Positions 50,692 through 60,168 of a stretch of DNA of 64,000 nucleotides are shown piece after piece. The notes under the pieces were generated by a model. The model was not told the DNA's origin and made no database searches. It saw only the letters and a list, made by a program, of their open reading frames with translations. Origin of the DNA: an uncultured Blautia sp. (GTDB lineage Bacteria; Bacillota; Clostridia; Lachnospirales; Lachnospiraceae); assembly GCA_958367245.1 (NCBI GenBank), contig CATXEA010000002.1:1-64000 (forward strand), read 5' to 3'. The position numbers and the translations under genes are program-made. How positions within the stretch are numbered: the stretch's first letter is position 1; each line of letters opens with the position of its first letter.

Positions 50692-51099
50692 TTACTTAAG
50701 TATCTCGTCAAGTTCTTTTTCAAGTTCTTTGATTTTTCCTTCCAGAAGACTCTTCTGCTCCAGGGCATCTTTCGCCTGTTTCTGAGACTCTTCAATCTGC
50801 ATGCGAAGGGAAATCAGCTCATGTTTCAAATCGTACATTTCCTGATCCTTCTGCTGTAAATCCAGCTCAAAGACCTCCGCCTGTTTCTTTGCCTTAAAAT
50901 AATCGTCCGCAATATTTAAACTCAGCAGAGTATGTTTCGATTCCATGGGCTGCCTGCTGTATCCGGGCATTCCGCTTAATTCCGCAATTTTATTGTTTAT
51001 GTATGATGCCACTTTCTGGAAGTACTCTTCAGATTCATAGCCGCCCAGAGTAATAATCTTTCCGCCGATAATTACTTGTGCCGTATTCTTGACTGCCAT
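50692..51099 (-). CDS. zapA: Cell division protein ZapA
   Basis: ZapA binds FtsZ and bundles the ring. The 135-residue protein has the family head domain (KNTAQVIIGGKIITLGGYES, YINNKIAELS) and a long C-terminal coiled coil (about 70-135, heptads rich in Glu, Lys, Leu). The length is at the longer end for Firmicute ZapA. GGAGGC lies before the ATG, with the promoter at 51132-51160. Confidence 0.93.
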   Translation of the reverse strand: MAVKNTAQVIIGGKIITLGGYESEEYFQKVASYINNKIAELSGMPGYSRQPMESKHTLLSLNIADDYFKAKKQAEVFELDLQQKDQEMYDLKHELISLRMQIEESQKQAKDALEQKSLLEGKIKELEKELDEILK

Positions 51100-51131
51100 T
51101 CGTACAAGCCTCCTTGGTATTTATCTCTTTC

Positions 51132-51160
51132 ATTATACTCGAATTATGTTGAAATGTATA
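51132..51160 (-). promoter_or_regulatory. Promoter of zapA
   Basis: On the minus strand TATACA (51155-51160) and TATAAT (51132-51137) are 17 bases apart, about 33 bases upstream of the ATG. Confidence 0.6.
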
Positions 51161-51211
51161 GGAATTTTTAAAAAACTTTTAATTTCCCTCTTTTTTCGGC
51201 AAATTCAGGCA

Positions 51212-52213
51212 TTATTTTTCCGGATAATCATACCCAAGATGCTCATAGGCAAGGGCTGACGCCATCCTGCCTCTCGGCGTACGGTTCAGAAAGCCGTTCT
51301 GGAGAAGATAAGGCTCATATACATCCTCCAGAGTTCCGGAATCCTCCCCAATTGCTGCCGCCAGCGTCTCCAGTCCCACAGGACCGCCCTTAAAGTTTAC
51401 GATAAGCGTCTCCAGAATCCTTCTGTCAATCTTATCAAGTCCGTACTGGTCTACCTCAAGAAGATTTAAGGCAAAACATGCGACCTCAAAGGTAATCCGT
51501 CCGTCATATTTCACCTGCGCGAAATCCCTGACCCTCTTTAAAAGACGGTTTGCAAGACGGGGCGTTCCTCTGGAACGCTTGGCAATCTCAGCTGCTCCCA
51601 GCGTATCAATCTCCACTCCCAGTACCTGGGCAGAACGGACAATGATGGTCTGCAGTTCTTTCTGGTTGTAAAATTCCAGATGATGCATCACTCCGAAACG
51701 GTCACGAAGGGGCGCAGAAAGAAGTCCCGCCCTTGTAGTCGCCCCCACCAGCGTAAATTTCGGCAGGTCAAGGCGGATGGAGCGGGCAGACGCTCCCTTA
51801 CCGATCATAATGTCAATGGCGAAGTCCTCCATAGCAGGGTAAAGAACCTCCTCCACCTGACGGTTCAGACGGTGAATCTCGTCCACAAAGAGGATATCTC
51901 CCTCCTGAAGGTTATTCAAAATAGCAGCCATCTCTCCCGGCTTCTCAATGGCAGGGCCTGAAGTCACCTTCATATGCACCCCCATCTCATTGGCTATGAT
52001 ACCGGAAAGCGTAGTTTTTCCAAGTCCCGGAGGGCCATAAAAAAGCACATGGTCTAAAGCGTCATGGCGCTGCTTTGCAGCTTCGATATATATTTTCAGC
52101 GTTTTTTTCGTCTTTTCCTGACCGATATACTCGTCAAGAGACTGGGGACGGAGATTTCCTTCTAAAGAAAAATCCTCCTCCGTTACGTCTGTTGTTATCA
52201 TTCTTTTTTCCAT
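51212..52213 (-). CDS. ruvB: Holliday junction branch migration helicase RuvB
   Basis: The 333-residue AAA+ motor is typical: [15 protein letters not shown], Walker [17 protein letters not shown], Walker [29 protein letters not shown] and the C-terminal winged helix with [11 protein letters not shown]. It forms rings that pull DNA through RuvA at Holliday junctions. AAAGGTTGG precedes the ATG. It follows ruvA by 24 bases. Confidence 0.98.
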   Translation of the reverse strand: MEKRMITTDVTEEDFSLEGNLRPQSLDEYIGQEKTKKTLKIYIEAAKQRHDALDHVLFYGPPGLGKTTLSGIIANEMGVHMKVTSGPAIEKPGEMAAILNNLQEGDILFVDEIHRLNRQVEEVLYPAMEDFAIDIMIGKGASARSIRLDLPKFTLVGATTRAGLLSAPLRDRFGVMHHLEFYNQKELQTIIVRSAQVLGVEIDTLGAAEIAKRSRGTPRLANRLLKRVRDFAQVKYDGRITFEVACFALNLLEVDQYGLDKIDRRILETLIVNFKGGPVGLETLAAAIGEDSGTLEDVYEPYLLQNGFLNRTPRGRMASALAYEHLGYDYPEK

Positions 52214-52237
52214 AAAACCAACCTTTTATTCCCAAAA

Positions 52238-52849
52238 TCAGAAATTCTTAAGCGCAGCCCTGAGAAGCCCTTCCACATCGTCGGCAGGCACATCTGTAAC
52301 TGAGCGGACTGCCCGCATGGCATCTGTACTGCTGTATCCTAAAGCTACAAGCGCTTCCACTGCTTCCTGTCTTCCGTCTGAAGTCTCTCCTGAAACGCCT
52401 CCCGCTGCTTCCTGTTCATGGGCAAGCTTCAGTTCAAATGCCTCTTCCAGCTTCAGCTTGTCCTTAAGCTCCAGAATCAGCTTCTGCGCTGTCTTCTTCC
52501 CGATTCCGGGCGCTTTGGATAAGGTCTTCACATCATCGGATAATATGGCAAACCTAAGCTCGTCTGCGCTCACTGCAGAGAGTACGCCAAGGGCTGCCTT
52601 GGGGCCCACTCCGTTGACACAGAGAAGAAGCTTAAACATACTCAGATCGTCTTTCGAAGAAAAACCGAAAAGCAGCATTGCATCCTCCCGTACCTGATGA
52701 TAGGTATGAATCTTCACCTGCTCCCCGATATGGAGTCTTCCAAGATCAGTTCCTGTCATATATATTTCATATCCAATCCCGCCTGCTGTTTCCACAATTA
52801 CAGAATTCTCCGTCATGTCAGCAGCAGTTCCACGGACAAAAGCAATCAT
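52238..52849 (-). CDS. ruvA: Holliday junction protein RuvA
   Basis: The 203-residue protein has the OB domain (MIAFVRGTAADM), two helix-hairpin-helix motifs (LCVNGVGPKAALGVLS and KAPGIGKKTAQKLI) and a C-terminal UBA-like domain with VEALVALGYSSTDAM. It targets RuvB to four-way junctions. RuvC is not adjacent. It is the first gene of the ruvAB pair and is preceded by the terminator of the rnf operon. Confidence 0.97.
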   Translation of the reverse strand: MIAFVRGTAADMTENSVIVETAGGIGYEIYMTGTDLGRLHIGEQVKIHTYHQVREDAMLLFGFSSKDDLSMFKLLLCVNGVGPKAALGVLSAVSADELRFAILSDDVKTLSKAPGIGKKTAQKLILELKDKLKLEEAFELKLAHEQEAAGGVSGETSDGRQEAVEALVALGYSSTDAMRAVRSVTDVPADDVEGLLRAALKNF

Positions 52850-52940
52850 CTTATCTCTCCAATCCCTGTTTCATTCGTTCATGTTCTATGCAATCATAGC
52901 ATATGCTCCCTGAAAAAGCAAACATATTTTCGCATAAAAC

Positions 52941-52964
52941 AAGAGGGAGATTTCTCTCCCTCTT
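52941..52964 (-). terminator. Terminator of the rnf operon
   Basis: AAGAGGGAGA (52941-52950) pairs with TCTCCCTCTT (52955-52964) around TTTC, and the minus strand continues GTTTTATG. It lies 16 bases past the rnfB stop. Confidence 0.75.
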
Positions 52965-52979
52965 CTCTTTTGTATTTCC

Positions 52980-53771
52980 TCAGGAAATGATTCCTCTCGG
53001 ACAGGCTTCCTTACATGCGCCGCAGTTTGTACATTTGTCGTAATCGATATGAGCGCAGAAATCTGTCACTGTGATCGCGCCGTTTGGACAGGTTTTTTCA
53101 CATTTCTTACAGCCGATACAGCCCACCTCACAGGCTGAGGTCACTGCCTTTCCCTTTGCGTGAGAGCTGCACTGCACTTTTGTTTCCTGTGTATACGGAA
53201 TCAGCTCGATCAGGTGTCTCGGACATTTTGCCACGCATTTACCGCATGCCTTGCACAATTCCTTATTCACCACAGCCACTCCGTTTACGATTTCAACTGC
53301 TCCAAAGGGACAGACCTTTACGCAGCTTCCGAATCCCAGACATCCGTAAGTGCACGCCTTATCTCCGCCTCCGGGAACGAACGCCATCATCTCACAGTCT
53401 TCCACACCTGTGTACTCATAATTCTTTGTTACTTTTTCGCAGGTTCCGGCACATTTAACAAAAGCAGTCTGGCGAACGGTTTCCTTTACTTCCTGTCCCA
53501 TAATCCCTGCTATCACCTTTGCCACAGGATCGCCGCCTACCGGACAGCCGTTTACAGGAGCTTCCCCCTTCGCGATTGCTGCCGCCATACCGTCGCAGCC
53601 CGGATATCCGCAGCCGCCGCAGTTGTTTCCCGGAAGCGCGTCACGTACTGCCACTTCTCTTTCGTCTACTTCAACGGCAAACTTTTTGCCCGCTACTCCA
53701 AGGAAGACGCCGATAAAAAGACCTACTGCCGCAACAAGAAGGGTTGCCGCGATAATCGCTCCAATATTCAT
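52980..53771 (-). CDS. rnfB: Rnf complex subunit B
   Basis: RnfB is the ferredoxin-like subunit that takes electrons from reduced ferredoxin. The 263-residue protein has an N-terminal membrane helix (about 3-27), the NNCGGCGYPGCDG cluster motif of the Fe-S domain, then several 4Fe-4S motifs (CVKVCPFGAVE, CKACGKCVAKCP, CIGCKKCEKTCP, CTNCGACKEACP). It is the last gene of the operon, as in Acetobacterium and clostridia. The gap to rnfA is 13 bases. Confidence 0.96.
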   Translation of the reverse strand: MNIGAIIAATLLVAAVGLFIGVFLGVAGKKFAVEVDEREVAVRDALPGNNCGGCGYPGCDGMAAAIAKGEAPVNGCPVGGDPVAKVIAGIMGQEVKETVRQTAFVKCAGTCEKVTKNYEYTGVEDCEMMAFVPGGGDKACTYGCLGFGSCVKVCPFGAVEIVNGVAVVNKELCKACGKCVAKCPRHLIELIPYTQETKVQCSSHAKGKAVTSACEVGCIGCKKCEKTCPNGAITVTDFCAHIDYDKCTNCGACKEACPRGIIS

Positions 53772-53784
53772 TTCTACCGCCTCC

Positions 53785-54360
53785 TTAAATCAATCCCGAA
53801 AATCCGAAGAACGCAATTGCCATCAGTCCTGCAGTGAGAAGGACAATCGGAAATCCCTGAAACGCTTTCGGAATATCGTTGTATGCAATTTTTTCACGGA
53901 TACCTGCCATCAGTACAATAGCGATGGTAAAGCCCGCCGCAGTTGCAAAGCCGTTTACTGTTCCCTGAAGAACACTGTACTCCTTCTGGACATTGATGAT
54001 CGCAACGCCGAGAACCGCGCAGTTCGTCGTAATCAGAGGAAGGTATACGCCAAGCGCCTTATAAAGAGAAGGCATGGCTTTTTTCAGAAACATCTCCACA
54101 AACTGAACGAGGGCAGCGATAATCAGAATAAAAACAATCGTCTGTAAATAAGTCAGGTCCAAGGGAACAAGAACATAATTGTAAATCAATCCTGTCACCA
54201 GAGATGACAGCGTAATAACGAAAATAACTGCTCCGCCCATGCCTGCCGCAGTCTCAATACTCTTGGATACGCCCAGGAAAGGACACAGTCCAAGGAACTG
54301 GCTCAAAACAACATTATTGACAAGGGCAGAACCGACAATGATCAATGCTAATTCTTTCAT
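53785..54360 (-). CDS. rnfA: Rnf complex subunit A
   Basis: The 191-residue membrane protein has six predicted helices and the conserved NNVVLSQFLGLCPFLG in the first loop and ITTNCAVLGVA in the fourth, whose cysteines bind the intramembrane 2Fe-2S cluster shared with RnfE. It forms part of the membrane path of the ferredoxin:NAD oxidoreductase that pumps Na+ or H+. It follows rnfE by six bases. Confidence 0.96.
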   Translation of the reverse strand: MKELALIIVGSALVNNVVLSQFLGLCPFLGVSKSIETAAGMGGAVIFVITLSSLVTGLIYNYVLVPLDLTYLQTIVFILIIAALVQFVEMFLKKAMPSLYKALGVYLPLITTNCAVLGVAIINVQKEYSVLQGTVNGFATAAGFTIAIVLMAGIREKIAYNDIPKAFQGFPIVLLTAGLMAIAFFGFSGLI

Positions 54361-54366
54361 TCTGAG

Positions 54367-55080
54367 CTACCCCCTTTTACCTTTACACATAGTATTTCCG
54401 CAGGACGCGCAGCTTCCGCCGCAGTCCGGATTGCTTGGATCTATGCCTTTTTTTGCTGCGCCAAGACGGAACTTATTCTGGAATGCAGAGAGAAAGGCAA
54501 GGACAAAGAAAGCGCCCGGAGCCAGTATAAAAATTGTAACCGGCTCATAGCCTGCAGTTCCTGCCGCTGCATCTGCCACCGGAATAATCTGATGACCGAA
54601 AAGCTGGCCTGCGCCGATAAGCTCGCGCACAGCGCCTATACAGGTGATACTGAGGGTAAATCCCAGTCCCATTCCGATGCCGTCGAAAAGAGATGCAATC
54701 GGTTTATTTTTGGAGGCATACGCCTCTGCGCGGCCGAGGATGATACAGTTTACAACGATCAGAGGAATATAAATTCCAAGCGCATCGTAAAGACTCGGGA
54801 TAAATCCCTGCAGGAGAAGCTGCACAACCGTTACAAAAGAGGCAACGACTACGATATACGCAGGCATACGCACCTTGTCCGGAATGAAATTCCGAAGCAG
54901 AGAAATCATAAGGTTGGAGGCTGCAAGAATCACCATTGTGGTAAGTCCCATTCCGATACCGTTGGATGCGGATGTGGTAATTGCCAGTGTAGGACACATA
55001 CCAAGCATCAGCACAAAGGTAGGGTTTTCTTTGATGATACCGTTAAACAGCCGTTCTGACGGTGTATTTGCTTTCATCAC
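54367..55080 (-). CDS. rnfE: Rnf complex subunit E with Cys-rich tail
   Basis: The 237-residue protein is homologous to RnfA, with six helices and the cluster-binding loops GMCPTLAITTSA and VVNCIILGRAEA. After residue 210 an extra soluble tail reads PDCGGSCASCGNTMC, with four or five cysteines not found in E. coli RsxE. The tail might bind a metal or cluster. It starts by ATGA overlap with rnfG. Confidence 0.94.
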   Translation of the reverse strand: MMKANTPSERLFNGIIKENPTFVLMLGMCPTLAITTSASNGIGMGLTTMVILAASNLMISLLRNFIPDKVRMPAYIVVVASFVTVVQLLLQGFIPSLYDALGIYIPLIVVNCIILGRAEAYASKNKPIASLFDGIGMGLGFTLSITCIGAVRELIGAGQLFGHQIIPVADAAAGTAGYEPVTIFILAPGAFFVLAFLSAFQNKFRLGAAKKGIDPSNPDCGGSCASCGNTMCKGKRG

Positions 55081-55688
55081 TGATTTCCCCCTTTCTCATA
55101 TCTGAATGCGCACAGACCGGCATTTACGCCGTTTGTCATGGCATTTGTGGTCACTGTAGCGCCGCTTAAGGCATCAATCTGATTGTCTTGCGAAGCGCCC
55201 GACTTCGTATATTCAAATTTCTCTACGTTTTTTTCTTTAAACTGGTCCTTGAAAGCATCTGTATTCGCCTTCATTCCAAGACCTGCCGTCTCTCCGATAG
55301 AAAGGATGGAAATACCGTTTAAGGTTCCGTCCTCCTGTACGCCCATGGCAAATTTAATGTCTCCTCCATATCCTTCGGAAGTAGTCACTGTAAAGGCATA
55401 GCCAAGTTCTGCGCCGGAACCGTCCTTTGCAAGCATCACTTCATTGATGGTCTGAGCCGGAAATCCGTTTTCATCAAGATAGGTCTCAAGGGATTCATCC
55501 TGCTCTGTCAGAACCGGTTCAAAGCTGTCCGCATCTGCAAACACGGCTTTATACGCTTTTTCTTTTGCAAGAGCCTCCTGTTTTGCAATGGGTTCCGCCG
55601 TAATGTCCTGTACAACGCCAAGGGCAAGACCTGCCGCAAGTGTGATCAAAGTGATGGCAATGGTATCTTTTACGATTGTATTTTTCAT
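55077..55688 (-). CDS. rnfG: Rnf complex subunit G
   Basis: RnfG carries covalently bound FMN outside the membrane. The 203-residue protein has one N-terminal helix (about 10-27) and the FMN-binding LSGATVTTNAMTNGV, in which the second Thr takes the flavin. The extracellular part starts LETYLDENGFPAQ. It overlaps both rnfD and rnfE by four bases (ATGA). Confidence 0.95.
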   Translation of the reverse strand: MKNTIVKDTIAITLITLAAGLALGVVQDITAEPIAKQEALAKEKAYKAVFADADSFEPVLTEQDESLETYLDENGFPAQTINEVMLAKDGSGAELGYAFTVTTSEGYGGDIKFAMGVQEDGTLNGISILSIGETAGLGMKANTDAFKDQFKEKNVEKFEYTKSGASQDNQIDALSGATVTTNAMTNGVNAGLCAFRYEKGGNQ

Positions 55689-56662
55689 GCCTTTTTACCC
55701 CCTTTCCCAAATGCCGGGGTACGTGTCACACGCTCGATCACAGGAACAAGAAGGTTTCCGAAAATAATCGCATAAGACACACCTTCTGCAGAACCGCCGA
55801 AAAGACGAAATACTGCGGTCAGAATACCAAGACAGCAGCCGTATACAAGCTGACCTCTCGGCGTGATCGGCGTTGTTACATAATCTGTTGCCATAAACCA
55901 TGCTCCCAGCATCAGACCTCCTCCGAACAGATGCGTAAGAAGATAGTTTATATCGAATCCCATACCGGAAAACAGCATATAGCAGGTTACAAATACACCG
56001 AAAGTTCCGATATAGGTAAGTGGAATCTTCAGGTCAATAATTTTAAATGCCAGAAGAATCGCCGCTCCCAGAAGAATGGCAAGAGCAGAAGTTTCTCCGA
56101 TCGTACCCTGTGTGTTTCCAAGGAACAGATTCAGCACAGGCACAGAACCTTCTGTAAATCCATGATCCTTTAATGCTGCCAGAGGAGTCGCCCCTGTCAC
56201 AGCGTCTACAGCCCCGCGGAACTTGTCGGAAACTGCGAAATCTGTCATGCGTCCTGCAAAAGAAATCATCAGAAAGCATCTTCCTGCAAGCGCCGGATTC
56301 ATAAAATTCTGTCCAAGACCGCCAAAAAGCTGCTTCACCACGATAATGGCAAACGCGCTTCCAAGTACAGGCATCCATAACGGAATGGACACCGGCATAT
56401 TCAGCGCCAGAAGAAGACCTGTGACAACAGCGCTGAAATCTGTAACTGTATTTTTCTTATGCATCAGTCTGTCATAGAGCCATTCAAAGAATACGCTGGA
56501 CGCTATGGATACTGCGATGATAAGAAGGGCGCGAAGCCCGAAATTATAGATACCGAACACACTGGCAGGAAGCAGGGCTGCCGCTACCATTTTCATAATT
56601 GTGCCGGTAGTCATCTTATCCCTTACGTGGGGATTTGATGATACATGTAACATCTGACTCAT
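55685..56662 (-). CDS. rnfD: Rnf complex subunit D
   Basis: The 325-residue membrane protein has nine or ten helices. The FMN-binding threonine lies in DAVTGATPLAAL. It is homologous to NqrB and takes part in ion transport. Beginning MSQMLHVSSNPHVRDK, it starts 17 bases after rnfC and overlaps rnfG by four bases. Confidence 0.96.
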   Translation of the reverse strand: MSQMLHVSSNPHVRDKMTTGTIMKMVAAALLPASVFGIYNFGLRALLIIAVSIASSVFFEWLYDRLMHKKNTVTDFSAVVTGLLLALNMPVSIPLWMPVLGSAFAIIVVKQLFGGLGQNFMNPALAGRCFLMISFAGRMTDFAVSDKFRGAVDAVTGATPLAALKDHGFTEGSVPVLNLFLGNTQGTIGETSALAILLGAAILLAFKIIDLKIPLTYIGTFGVFVTCYMLFSGMGFDINYLLTHLFGGGLMLGAWFMATDYVTTPITPRGQLVYGCCLGILTAVFRLFGGSAEGVSYAIIFGNLLVPVIERVTRTPAFGKGGKKA

Positions 56663-56679
56663 TTTTCCTGTCCCCCTGT

Positions 56680-57996
56680 CTATTTTTTCTTGCGGCTTGC
56701 CAGAACCATCTTACGCATGGATTTAATGCTCTGGGTCAGCGGGCGTTTCGCAGGACAGACATAACTGCAGCAGCCGCATTCACAGCATTCCATACCGTCA
56801 AATTTCTGGAAGCTCTCCATATCGCCGTGCTCTGCAAAAGTAGCCAGACGGGCAGGAATCACCTGTCCCGGACAGACGCTTACGCAGCGTCCGCAGTTGA
56901 TACAGGCAGTCTGTTCGGCGTCGGAAACTTCATCCTTCTCAAGGCAGAGACAGGCGGATGTAGTCTTAATACACGGAACATGAAGGTCATACATGGCAAA
57001 CCCCATCATCGGGCCTCCTGCGATCACTTTCACAGCCGTATCTTTTATACCTCCTGCTGCTTCAATCACCTCTGCCATATCGGTTCCTGTTGGTACGGAT
57101 ATGTTTTTCGGAGATTTGGCGCCCTCTCCTGTTACTGTAATAATTTTGTTCATAACAGGACGTCCAAGAAGCACTGCGTTGCTGATCGCGCAGACCGTAT
57201 CCACATTGTCTACCACGCAGCCAACATCTGCCGGCAGCATGGAAGAATTAATTTCTCTTCCTGTTGCCGCATAAATCAGGAGACGCTCTCCTCCCTGCGG
57301 ATATTTGGTCATCATTACCTTGACCTCGATTCTCGGAATCTCCTTTACAAGCTCCTGCATTTTTGCAATACAGTCCGGCTTGTTATCCTCAATACATATG
57401 TATCCTTTTGCATTGTCAAACAGCGTCAGCATGATTCGAAGTCCGTCGATAATCTTTTCCGGCTCATTCAGCATTCTCTTATAATCGCTGGTAAGATAAG
57501 GCTCACACTCCGCGCCGTTTACAAGTACATAGTCAATTTTGTCAGGCTCCTTCGGCGAAAGTTTTACATGGGTGGGAAAACCGGCTCCGCCCATTCCCAC
57601 AACCCCCGCCTCTTTGATGCGGGCAAGAATGTCCTGCTTGGACAGATCTTCCAGTCGGGCAGCCGTAAACTCTGTCTCCTCGTAAAGTCCGTCATTTTCA
57701 ATTACTATGGAATTTACCATAGAGCCGGTGGCTGTAAGATGCATTTCCACTCCTTTCACTGTTCCTGATACAGAAGAGTGAATCGACGCAGATACAAATC
57801 CTCCGGCATCTGCAATTTTCTGTCCGGCAAGCACATGGTCTCCCTTCTCAACAACAGGTACGGCAGGAGCGCCGATATGCTGAGAAAGCGGAAATACGAG
57901 ATTTCCTTTGGGAAGATAGCTCTCCACCGGGCTGTCTTTGGACAATTCTTTTCCGTCATAAGGATGAATTCCACCCTTAAAGGTTAAAAGTCCCAT
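56680..57996 (-). CDS. rnfC: Rnf complex subunit C
   Basis: RnfC is the NADH-binding peripheral subunit. The 438-residue protein has FKGGIHPYDGKELS at the start, a Gly-rich flavin/NADH-type motif GMGGAGFPTHVKL, a SLBB domain, and two 4Fe-4S motifs (CINCGRCVSVCPG and CCECGCCSYVCPAKRP). It is the first gene of rnfCDGEAB; GGAGGGAATAAG precedes the ATG. The operon couples ferredoxin oxidation to NAD+ reduction with Na+ or H+ export. Confidence 0.97.
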   Translation of the reverse strand: MGLLTFKGGIHPYDGKELSKDSPVESYLPKGNLVFPLSQHIGAPAVPVVEKGDHVLAGQKIADAGGFVSASIHSSVSGTVKGVEMHLTATGSMVNSIVIENDGLYEETEFTAARLEDLSKQDILARIKEAGVVGMGGAGFPTHVKLSPKEPDKIDYVLVNGAECEPYLTSDYKRMLNEPEKIIDGLRIMLTLFDNAKGYICIEDNKPDCIAKMQELVKEIPRIEVKVMMTKYPQGGERLLIYAATGREINSSMLPADVGCVVDNVDTVCAISNAVLLGRPVMNKIITVTGEGAKSPKNISVPTGTDMAEVIEAAGGIKDTAVKVIAGGPMMGFAMYDLHVPCIKTTSACLCLEKDEVSDAEQTACINCGRCVSVCPGQVIPARLATFAEHGDMESFQKFDGMECCECGCCSYVCPAKRPLTQSIKSMRKMVLASRKKK

Positions 57997-58054
57997 TACT
58001 TATTCCCTCCTTTATGCTACGCATTTATGTTAAGCGTCTTTTCACAAAAACAGC

Positions 58055-58921
58055 TTAAGCGTTCTTTTTACTGTCTTTTTCTTTTCTGTGTTTTCTGAGT
58101 TTATAACCACGGTTCAGATTCGGATAGGAATTAACGAAACGGCTGATGTTGTGACCCAGCTTCGCGGCTGCCGCTTTCTTTCTGCGCTCAACCTCAGCAG
58201 TAAGTTCTGTCATAAGCGCTGCACGTCTTTCCTCCAAATCTTTTAATACTTCGATATCGCCAAGACGTTCCTTCACTGTTTCCAGAGTCGCGTCTTTTGT
58301 AAAGCTTACGCTCTTCAGATGCTCGTGCATCTTGAGAAGCAGCTCATCTCTCGCCTGTTCTACTGCCTGTTCAATAACAGGGATACGCTCGTGCAGCTTG
58401 AATGCTGCTGCTGCCGAATATGCAAAGTCCACAAGATAACCGACTGAAATTACGCAGACTGCAATCTCTCCCACATTAACCGGATAAAGAGAAACCAGCT
58501 TCTCCACTGCAGGATGCAGCACCTTGAACAAAAGCAGGGTGAACACTCCCCATCCCAGAGACGCTCCCAGACAGATTCTGCCCTGAAAATTAAATTTATT
58601 GTCACTGTAATCCCACCAGGAGGTATGGAAAATACTCTCCATCAGAACTGCGGTCACATATTCAAGGACTGTAGCTACCACGATTCCCCCGAAGAACAGA
58701 CACAGAATGCTGTCGCTGACAGGTTTCAGAATCAGGTACACGGAAAGCGCCCCAAACCCGTATATGGTACAGAATGGCCCGTTAATAAATCCTCTGTTCA
58801 CATATTTTCCGTTTTTCAAAGATACGAAACAGGTTTCCCACAGCCATCCAAAAAAACTGTAAATAAAGAACCAGTTTATTAAATGATAAAAATCAACACC
58901 TCTTATTGATAATTCCCACAT
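58055..58921 (-). CDS. Putative ABC-transporter permease-like membrane protein (PF06541/CmpB type)
   Basis: The 288-residue protein has five or six N-terminal membrane helices with SFFGWLWETCFVSLKNGKYV, RGFINGPFCTIYGFGAL and WWDYSDNKFNFQGRICLG, which are hallmarks of this permease-like family of Firmicutes; the name permease is by annotation habit and no ATPase is near. The C-terminal third is a charged coiled coil (LLLKMHEHLKSVSF, RRAALMTELTAEVERRKK). AAGGCG precedes the ATG. The role is unknown. It lies upstream of rnfC on the same strand. Confidence 0.8.
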   Translation of the reverse strand: MWELSIRGVDFYHLINWFFIYSFFGWLWETCFVSLKNGKYVNRGFINGPFCTIYGFGALSVYLILKPVSDSILCLFFGGIVVATVLEYVTAVLMESIFHTSWWDYSDNKFNFQGRICLGASLGWGVFTLLLFKVLHPAVEKLVSLYPVNVGEIAVCVISVGYLVDFAYSAAAAFKLHERIPVIEQAVEQARDELLLKMHEHLKSVSFTKDATLETVKERLGDIEVLKDLEERRAALMTELTAEVERRKKAAAAKLGHNISRFVNSYPNLNRGYKLRKHRKEKDSKKNA

Positions 58922-59057
58922 TGTTTCGCCTTTCTGTTTTGTGTATTTTCACAATTCTCATAGTTATACTATAACTCATTTTATGAAAAAATTCACTACC
59001 CAAATAAAGTTTTTTTGTGTATAATTAGATACAATTTACGAAAGGATAAAAATTAAC

Positions 59058-60077
59058 ATGATTGTTAAAAAAATACCGTATTTACAAGGGTTTCCGGACT
59101 TTGAGACTGTTAAAAATTTGTCTTTTCCGAGGGTGAAATCCGGCGATTTCCGCCCTGTTTTTTACGATATAGAAACTACCGGATTATCACGAAATTCCAC
59201 TTTTCTCTATCTTATCGGCGCAATTGCATACATCGACGATTCCTGGCAGCTTTTTCAGTGGATGGCTGAAACTCCCAAAGAAGAACCTTCCGTTCTTAAG
59301 GCTTTTGCTGAATTTGTAAAGGATTTTACCTGCCTCATCTCCTATAACGGGGAACATTTCGATTCCCCTTATCTGGAAACAAGATGCAGCGTCCATAAAA
59401 TCCCCTTCCCTTTCGAGGGAAAGACTTCTCTTGACCTCTACCTGCATTTGAAGCCTCTGAAAAAACTCCTGAAGCTTCCTGCTCTCAAGCAGCCCTGCCT
59501 GGAAGAATTTCTCGGTATCGGAAACCGTATTTACTGCGACGGAAAAGACTGCATAAAGCTTTATAAGGATTTTTTGAAAAAAAGGGACTCTGCGACTGCC
59601 GACACTGTAATCGGCCACAACCTCGAAGATATCCTTGGCCTTGGAAAAATCTTTATGATGCTCGGATACCTGAATCTTTATGAGGGGAATTATGAAATCA
59701 TTTCCGCAGAACCCGATGACGGACACCTTATCTTTACCCTCGCCCTCCCCTCTGTCCTTCCGGCGCCTTTTTCCAACGGAAACGACGCCTTTTACCTTAC
59801 CGGCAAGGACAGCTCTGTACGCCTTATTATCAAGGCTGTAAACGGGCGTTTCCGCCAGTATTACCCCAACTATAAGGATTATGACTATCTTCCTGCCGAG
59901 GATACCGCCATTCCCAAAGCTCTGAGTTCCTGCATGGATAAAAAGCTCCGGAAATCTGCTACCAAAAACACCTGCTACACCTGGTTTACATGTACAGAAT
60001 CGTTTCTTGAAAGCCCCCAGATGCAGAAACAGTACCTTTCCCATACCCTTACCTATCTTCTGTCAACTTTAAAATAA
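59058..60077 (+). CDS. YprB-like RNase H-fold exonuclease
   Basis: The 339-residue protein has a DnaQ-like 3'-5' exonuclease fold (RNase_H_2) with FYDIETTGLSRNSTFLYLIG (catalytic DxE), ISYNGEHFDSPYLETR and the later GHNLEDILGL. Similar to the C-terminal half of B. subtilis YprB; a C-terminal region with a YxTWFTCTESF segment follows. It may act on RNA or DNA ends. An AAAGGAT site lies 10 bases before the ATG. It is a single plus-strand gene ending at a bidirectional terminator. Confidence 0.85.
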   Translation: MIVKKIPYLQGFPDFETVKNLSFPRVKSGDFRPVFYDIETTGLSRNSTFLYLIGAIAYIDDSWQLFQWMAETPKEEPSVLKAFAEFVKDFTCLISYNGEHFDSPYLETRCSVHKIPFPFEGKTSLDLYLHLKPLKKLLKLPALKQPCLEEFLGIGNRIYCDGKDCIKLYKDFLKKRDSATADTVIGHNLEDILGLGKIFMMLGYLNLYEGNYEIISAEPDDGHLIFTLALPSVLPAPFSNGNDAFYLTGKDSSVRLIIKAVNGRFRQYYPNYKDYDYLPAEDTAIPKALSSCMDKKLRKSATKNTCYTWFTCTESFLESPQMQKQYLSHTLTYLLSTLK

Positions 60078-60112
60078 CACAAAAACAAACAGGTATAATG
60101 CTATGCCACACA

Positions 60113-60157
60113 AAAAAGATAGCGCAGAAGGCAAAACACCTTCTATGCTATCTTTTT
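60113..60157. terminator. Bidirectional terminator between exonuclease and XRE genes
   Basis: AAAAAGATAGC (60113-60123) pairs with GCTATCTTTTT (60147-60157), with AGAAGG/CCTTCT continuing the stem. It ends the two convergent genes. Confidence 0.9.
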
Positions 60158-60168
60158 CTGTAATTGTG

